NCBI RefSeq assembly: GCF_033568475.1
Contig: NC_133123.1
Location: 23,174,622 to 23,238,621 of the forward strand
Reading direction: 5' to 3'
DNA: 64,000 bases
Source of the DNA: Henckelia pumila
Lineage: Eukaryota > Streptophyta > Magnoliopsida > Lamiales > Gesneriaceae
Shown here: piece after piece, positions 57,619 to 64,000 of the stretch
Numbering within the stretch: position 1 is the first letter of the stretch
Layout of the letters: the number at the start of each line of letters is the position of its first letter
Notes under the pieces: model-generated
What the model saw: the letters and a program-made list of their open reading frames with translations, nothing else
Database searches by the model: none
What the model was told of the DNA's origin: nothing
Made by a program: the position numbers and the translations under genes

Positions 57619-57950
57619 CGGGTGATTCTATGCTACACCGGGTGAAACACTCCCTAATGTTTTTGAGATGTTCGCGCAAACATCTCTCTAAATGACAAAA
57701 AAATATCACGCTAAATGACAAAAAAATTGCAGGCGGGGTCCACTTGATTTTTTTTAACAAAATGTTCACTCGAACATCTTAAAAAAAACACAAAAGGAAT
57801 GTATCTCACCCGGTGTAGCATATAATTTTCACAGTAATGTAATATATGCTAGCTTCTGGCGAACATCTTAACAAAAAAACACAAAAGATGTGTATCTCAC
57901 CCGATGTAACATAGAATTTCCACATTAATGTAATATATGCTAGCTTCTGG
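57619..57950. repeat. Foldback element plus an 89-bp tandem duplication of its right end
   Basis: GGTGATTCTATGCTACACCG (57621) is inverted at 57801-57832 (GTATCTCACCCGGTGTAGCA...). The right end with its flank, from GAACATCTTAA to GCTAGCTTCTGG, is repeated at 57772-57860 and 57861-57950 with about 10% differences. Confidence 0.65.
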
Positions 57951-59037
57951 TGTGAACGCAACGATTAGTTTTTATACAAGTACTTCTGTTAAAAAATTTT
58001 AAATTACAATAAACTTTAAAATTTTCGCATTTTTATTAACTTAAATAATAATTCAAATAGCACTTTCAAAAATAATAAGAATTCAAATAGCTACAGCCTG
58101 CACTGTCAATTTGTAATGTCGCAATCAAGACTAATATTATAATATATAATATATAATATATAATATAATAATACAAGGGGTTCAAAAAATATATATAACA
58201 ATACAAGTATTTATGGGAAGTATTTCTAATGTCCCATAGAAAATATTAAAAAATGAAAACCAAATAGAAGAATTTGAAATAAACTAAATAATTTATTGTA
58301 TTTTCAAATCAAAATTTTTAGCAAAGCCATGCTTCAATAAAAGCAATCTGCCAGCCAACATGGAGACAGCACATTCTTCAGTCACTAATTTATGTCTCCC
58401 ACCGGGTGGCTTGTGTGTCATCCTTATCTCTTACAGTCAACCAAATACGTATAAAAAAAACTTTCAAAGTGGACCTCTGTTTTTAAACACACTGCGCGTA
58501 TAATATTTGGTAATTTATCTCGATTTTATGGAGTTGAATGATTTATTTTTTTCTTTTTTTTTGTTTTGAGGAGAGGTTTAATGAATATTCAAGAGATAAA
58601 ATTTAAAAAAAAAACACAATTATCCTAAGAAATATATTTCAAAAAACAATCAAACAAACAAAAAAAACTTGAGATTTATTTAGGAAGGTTGATTATGCAA
58701 CAAATATAAGCGCACTGGAATCCAACTTGAAATATGAACACAATCAAAAGGAGAGGCCAGCAGGAAAATAAATCAACAAATATGGATGAAATGTATCAGC
58801 AACGTACTGTTCTTGAAAAATAAAGAATGATACAAGTCCCACCAATAATAATGACACAAATACACAATTAACCTAAACTCAGTTTCAACCTCGAACCTTG
58901 CCCTCTGCTAAATTCTAACCAGAGAAGGTTGTTTCGATATACTCGAAAGTTCATACGAAAAAATTCCAGTAAACCAGGCCAGTTCGATTGGGACATCCTA
59001 AAACACAACACATACCCCAACTGGAAAAAAAGACTTC
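57951..59037. other. Intergenic, then 3' UTR of the SKS gene
   Basis: No coding frame. An ATAATATATA repeat lies at about 58138-58165. The part from roughly 58800 to 59037 should be the 3' UTR of the minus-strand SKS gene. Confidence 0.5.
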
Positions 59038-62000
59038 TCAAGCCATAACAGAAATCAACGTCGAAAACGCCACGAGCAGAAAAACATAGAGCTTTGTGGT
59101 GAAGTGAAGTGTTGATTCTGCAGAACCTTTCTGAGGCCTGCAAGTGGATAACAGTAAATCTGTAAGTATCAAATATTTAAAGGGGATTCCATGCATTACG
59201 GCTAGTTAGAGTTAAAACTGTTCCATACTTTTGCATTTTGCTGAGGGCACCACAAAAGAGAGCATTGTCCGGCAACGGTAGTTCTGTCTTGTTGCTGGGA
59301 TCTTCGGGATTCGTGATTCTCATGTATGTTTCTTGGCCAAGATACCATCTGTCCAGATTCTCAGTTCTAAGATTCCAGATGCCAACATTGTCCAGAGACA
59401 CGTAAACGGCAGTCCATCCTCCAGAGTAAACCTGTTGATAAACGAATGCAAGTGTGGTAGAAAGCTGAATGGTGTTTCCGATCAGAAACATGGTTGATGC
59501 CAAGGCCTGAATTAGCCCGGTATAAAATAAAGATCATTCCTTGTAGTTTATATTGATCACTATGTTTTCCACACTACACCCTTTAAGATTTACTATAATC
59601 TTGTGTTTGAGGATCGTCGTGTGGTTTCACAATGTTTACAACACTACCATTTGCTAGCGATGGCAATGTATGAGGATAATTTGCACTGTATTCTACACTT
59701 AATAAGGCCATCATTAACTGGGTGCAAGCTATATTATATATATAACTAATGCCGTTAGAAGGAAACTTTTTTGGCATACCTGAACAGTAGAGCGAGATAT
59801 GGCATCCCATCTGTTGTATGAGCCTCGATTATTCTCAGTCCATTCACCAAAACCCATCCTGCATATCCATATTCGTGCAATCATTAAACACTAAGATCCA
59901 TTAATTCTCTGAGTACACATAAGACTTCAGATTAGACACTACCCCACGACAAAGAAGGAATAACCATCCAAGTGAAAGGTCTGAATGATGGTGTCATTGT
60001 TCTGCAATACGATCTCGATGAACCCCTTGTAAGTAGCATTGAAAATAGATCTATCCACGCTTGGTGCCCTGTCCCGAGGCTTACTTGGAAAATCGAGCTT
60101 GTAGGCACCTTTTACCTTGAATTCATCTGCGAGTCGTATTGGTGTTTCGGGATTGGCAAATGAAATCCCGTTATACGTAGCTCGAAGTTTCCCATCAATC
60201 ATCAATGGTGGCACACTCTTGAGCACATAAGAGTCGGTGACATTGATTGAACCATAGTGGAAGGATCCTTGTGGATTAGGGCGAGCTCCACTGGCGGTCA
60301 CGTTTTGCCTGATGAACATGAAAATAGAGACAAGAAAACCAAGACAGATTGCAAGAAATCAAGGTCATTAGATGAACAATAAAATACATTATGTGGAAAT
60401 GAAGTCATTTACGAAGTAACAGAATTCGCTGCACACAAATTGCCGCAAGAAGGAAGTTTGAAGATTTAATATTCGAAATAGTTGGAACTAAATAGAATTA
60501 ATCAACTTTCTTTTCTTAATGTTATAAAGAGTATAGCACACCATGGGTTTAGTCTAAGCTACATCGAGAGTAGTACTCCTCGTATAATATCTTCCAAAGG
60601 ATATATGGGTCCCAAGGGGATTTGCTTAGGACAGATACATGATTTAATGCCTCCTAACATGAGCTTAAAACCATTCAAGAAAACATATGTTGCTCGAAAC
60701 ATGTGTGGAATAAATGTATTAGTAACAAGCTTTAATGAATCTTAATTCCGTTATGAGTACAAACAAACAAGGTACATAATTTAATGTGCTTAAAAAAGAA
60801 GAGATATAGTGGGCACCTAATTGACATGGCCTGGTTCAGCGCATATGATGGATCAAAACCATCATTGGGAGGGTCTGGAAGGGGACCTGAGGCCTTTCCT
60901 TTTGAGTTGGAATAACTCAAAACTGCAACACCCGTCACTCTTTGCCAGAGTGATTGATTCACATATCGAGGACTCGCCACAATGTAATAATCACTGCTTG
61001 CATTTTGATCCGTACTAACCAGAAAACTGAAAGACTGTCCAACATGGATATCCATGCTAGTGTAGTTCTGCTGTGATGTGTAGTAGCCCTCGGTTTCAAC
61101 CAGAAGCAGATTATGGTTCTGAATTCGAAAATTCAAAGAAGTAGATACTCCAGCGTTGTGAACACGAATTCGATATGTTTTGCCTGCAGTGTCCAGATGA
61201 TTATATTAAAAATAAAAACAATCAACACACAAAACAGAACTAAGGCAGCTCCCAATACAACACAGAGGAACTAAACATTAATGCCACTGATGTCTAGGAA
61301 AACACAGGGAATCAGCCATATAATTCATGCTATATTATGGGAGATGTTATAGTGCGAGATTAGAAATTTAATTTTTAAATTAATTAAATGGCCACCGATG
61401 TCCAAGAACTTGTTTAAGAACCTTACCAGGATCAACTTTAATGGTCTCGTGATCAATTCCATCAGGGACAAGGGTCGTGTTGTATCTATAAGGTCCCTTT
61501 CCATTGATAAGAACACCATCTGGCATGCCCAAATCTTGTCCTTGGTCAAGTGCTCTCCGTAAGGCCTGATATTTCAACAATGATCATGACTAAAAACCAT
61601 TATACCCTGAACTAAAAAAAAAGGTCATGCAGACCATATGATACACACCGTGTGATTACGCGTATACCAGTCACCAATCAAGATGATTATATCGCCATCG
61701 GGAGCAGCAAAAGGAATAGGAATAATTTCACGATTTGTCACTATGAATGAACCAAATCCACCAGATGCTCTCTGTAGATGAAGTGATGGGTAGTAAAAAA
61801 AGCTGCCAATCTGATCCTTGGCCTGAAATTGGTAAGTCCAATTCCACTTTGGAGGAATCGGACAATTCGTGCCCAAAACGCCATCTTGCCATGATGCACG
61901 GCGCATCTGTATTCCCGACCTATTGTCAAAATCACAGCAATCAGATCCTTGAAGGGTCAAATTTTAGAGATTAAAAACCGGTTCACTTTATAATCCATAA

Positions 62001-63001
62001 AGCAATGTCGTCCATACATCGTGGCACACATACCATGTCATTAGCAGACTCTCATCCAGTTTGTTTCTGACATTTACCACAACATTGTAATTGGTTGTGA
62101 CATTAAGAACAGGACCTGGGAACTTCCCATTAACAGCAATTACCTGCAAATGCAATGAATTTCATAAAAAATTTCATCTTATTGCATCATAAGCATGAGT
62201 CACGTGTAACAAAAGAATGAGATAAAGATGAAAACAAATACCATGAAAGGTCATTGAGCAGTAAATATATATCCTTTTACTTCAGAAGCAGCAAACGGAC
62301 AATATGAGTCCGGTGGGACAAAATTATAACCAATGTACAAACTTGAGACACAAAGCTAATTAAACACAATATATGACTTCAAGTAATGGAAATTGAAATG
62401 ACAAATTAAAATCTCCGTTGCTTTTTTAAGCAAGAACTTACAAGTGTAAGCCAAAAAACATCAAATGAAACTAGAAACAACGATATCCGCTAATCCATAC
62501 TTTCATCCGTGCAAATATATTTCAGAACAGAACAGTACAAGAACTACTTTACTTAAAATTTGTGGTCCGCCACCAACTTTTCAATTATCAACCCAAATTA
62601 TCCTCCAGCAAGAGAAATATCGAACACAACAGCTAAAAGTAAATGGTTGCTGGGATATAAATCGGATAAAGTTAATCTCAAAAGTGCTCAACTTCATTTG
62701 TACAAAAACACATCTCGAATCTACAACACCAAACTTTACAATTCTCGATCCATTCACATTTCACACAAACATTCCAAACAAACAAGGCAAGCCCAAAAGA
62801 TGAGCAAACAAAAGCTACCCATTTCCAAATCTACACCCAAAAACTGAAAACCAAACACCATTTCACCTGTTGAGGAACTCCAAGCGGAGAAGCAGTGATG
62901 TACGAGAGCACCAACTCAAAGTTAGCAAATGGGTCCGCACCAAAACACACTCCCACCACCAAACCAGCACAAATCAAACGCAACCAAGCAAGAGAACCCA
63001 T
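59038..63001 (-). CDS. SKU5-similar (SKS) multicopper-oxidase-like protein, GPI-anchored, 589 aa
   Basis: Nine exons on the minus strand: 63001-62867, 62143-62034, 61919-61649, 61565-61427, 61183-60817, 60308-59943, 59858-59780, 59431-59229, 59137-59038. All introns are GT-AG and the phases agree. It has a signal peptide (MGSLAWLRLICAGLVVGVCFG), then three cupredoxin domains with SKU5-family landmarks: ITASPLGVPQQ, SWQDGVLGTNCPIPPKWNW, GDWYTRNHTALRRALDQG, DIHVGQSFSFLV, NPQGSFHYG, FFVVGMGFGEWTEN and DNVGIWNLRTENLDRWYLGQ. Laccase copper-ligand histidines are largely absent (TWSG in place of HW-x-G), so it is unlikely to be a copper oxidase. The last exon adds a small-residue site (KGSAES) and a hydrophobic tail (LYVFLLVAFSTLISVMA), a GPI-anchor signal as in SKU5 and SKS1-3. 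Relatives act at plasma membrane and wall in directed growth. Confidence 0.92.
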
Positions 63002-64000
63002 TACTCAACACAAATTGCCGCAGTTTCCAAACTCCAATCTTGAAAAAAAAAAAAAAATGGGGGGTTAGTTTCCTAGCTTCTCTTAATTATCACATGAAAA
63101 CACGCGCAGATTGGACCAAAATGCAGCCACAGACACAAGGATAACAAAGTGCTAGCTTCAACTTTGACAGCAAAGAAATGCAGGGGTAGCAAGTAGAGGC
63201 TCTGGAGGGGTTTGCTGTGCTGTGCTTTGCTGTGAAATTGTGCCTTTTGAATTCCGTATAATCTCTTCGTTCTAGAAATGTGGGGCGTAATGGGGGCGTG
63301 TTTTTGCTTTACCGGTTACTTGCTCAGCCCGTACACTTTTGTGTCTCATTTTGAAAATATATGTTAAATTTGTTAAGTGATCATAATAATGATGAGCAAA
63401 GTTTTTTCTTTAACCAACATAATTTGACAAATGATTTCAATTATATTGATGGATTCTCTCAAGTATATCAAAATTTAAATTTAGAGATTCATTTGCAATA
63501 TGCGAGTCTTGTGTGCAATTTTATAGATTATGTTAGTTTTAAAACATCTTACTCGTTAACTAGGTTACAAGAGATTATCAGATAAGATTAAAATGTAGTT
63601 CGTGTGCAAAAGTGAGAAACTATGAAGATAGATGTTTATTTATAATTTTGGGATGTGAGGATGATTAATTTAGATATACTAATCTAAAGATAGATTGATT
63701 ACATGTGACAGAACATGTTACCTGAAAACTTTTATAAAATTGTCTCATTGATTAATTTTATGATACAAATTTTTTATTCGACTCGGCTTATGAAAGTATT
63801 ACGTTTGAGTCAAAAGTTTGTATTTTTCACCACAGATACTAATTAAGTTGATCGATCTCACGAATGCATATCATACCCTCACTGCAACGTGTGAGTTTTT
63901 TATTGGCCAATCATGTGCCAATAAAATACTGACACGCTACCCATGGGATAGTACCTCATGGGTAGCATCGACAGTTCCCTTAAATACATCATTGAGATAG
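63002..64000. other. SKS 5' flank and intergenic DNA to the window end
   Basis: 63002 to about 63240 should be the SKS leader and promoter; it includes an A15 run (63042-63056). No clear TATA box was seen. Beyond this there is no gene. Near 63935-63975 is an imperfect inverted repeat, GCTACCCATGGGATAGTACC and CTCATGGGTAGCATCGAC, reminiscent of the repeats at 976-1092. Confidence 0.5.

Noticed and set aside
59177-59230. SKS coding sequence read through to the TAA at 59177
   Set aside because: The residues after KMQK do not resemble the family, whereas splicing at 59228 to 59137 restores the KPQ junction and a GPI tail.
62465-62847. Plus-strand frames of 95-112 residues
   Set aside because: They lie in intron 1 of the SKS gene on the opposite strand and show no family resemblance.

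Overview
The window is nuclear DNA from a flowering plant, most likely a core eudicot. It has AT-rich intergenic DNA with many (TA)n runs, split genes with short GT-AG introns, TATA-box promoters, Ty1/Copia and Ty3/Gypsy LTR retrotransposons, and several MITE families. The exact family cannot be fixed from sequence alone.

Layout. At the left edge (about 243-485, + strand) is what looks like the last exon of a UMP-CMP-kinase-like gene. It is followed by three pectin methylesterase inhibitor (PMEI) domain genes: one intact (4572-5174, +), one broken by a single-base frameshift (7828-8410, +) and one intact on the minus strand (10512-11132). From 14069 to 24407 sits a young, full-length Copia element of the Sirevirus type. 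It has 1327-bp LTRs with one visible difference, an intact gag-pol of 1441 residues, and a second long env-like ORF with its own promoter-like upstream region. From 30964 to 43272 lies an old, heavily mutated Copia element on the minus strand. It is itself interrupted by a decayed, internally deleted Gypsy element (36229-42197) on the plus strand. Between 43 and 51 kb are further transposon remains: a hAT-type element rich in GAGCTC, copies of two MITE families already seen further left, a LINE-like RNase H relic and a solo LTR. The right end returns to genes: a VND-type NAC transcription factor (53351-54765, +, three exons, one GC-AG intron) and a SKU5-similar (SKS) multicopper-oxidase-like gene with a GPI-anchor tail (59038-63001, -, nine exons).

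Function. The host genes share a cell-wall theme. PMEIs restrain pectin de-esterification, VND NAC factors switch on xylem-vessel secondary-wall programmes, and SKU5-like proteins are GPI-anchored wall or plasma-membrane proteins affecting directional growth. The gene order (UMP-CMP kinase, PMEI cluster, VND NAC, SKS) recalls two Arabidopsis segments, remembered as around At4g25240-25280 and At5g62340-62380. If that is right, this window keeps an ancestral block whole while transposons have inflated the middle by about 35 kb.

The most unusual signals are in the retroelements. The old Copia element has no tRNA-type primer-binding site but a 15-nt site perfectly complementary to its own LTR (possible self-priming). 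The Sirevirus carries a TATA-box promoter-like region before its env-like ORF and a heptamer, TCGACCG, scattered through LTRs and coding sequence. Three unrelated LTR families carry tandem palindromes upstream of their TATA boxes.
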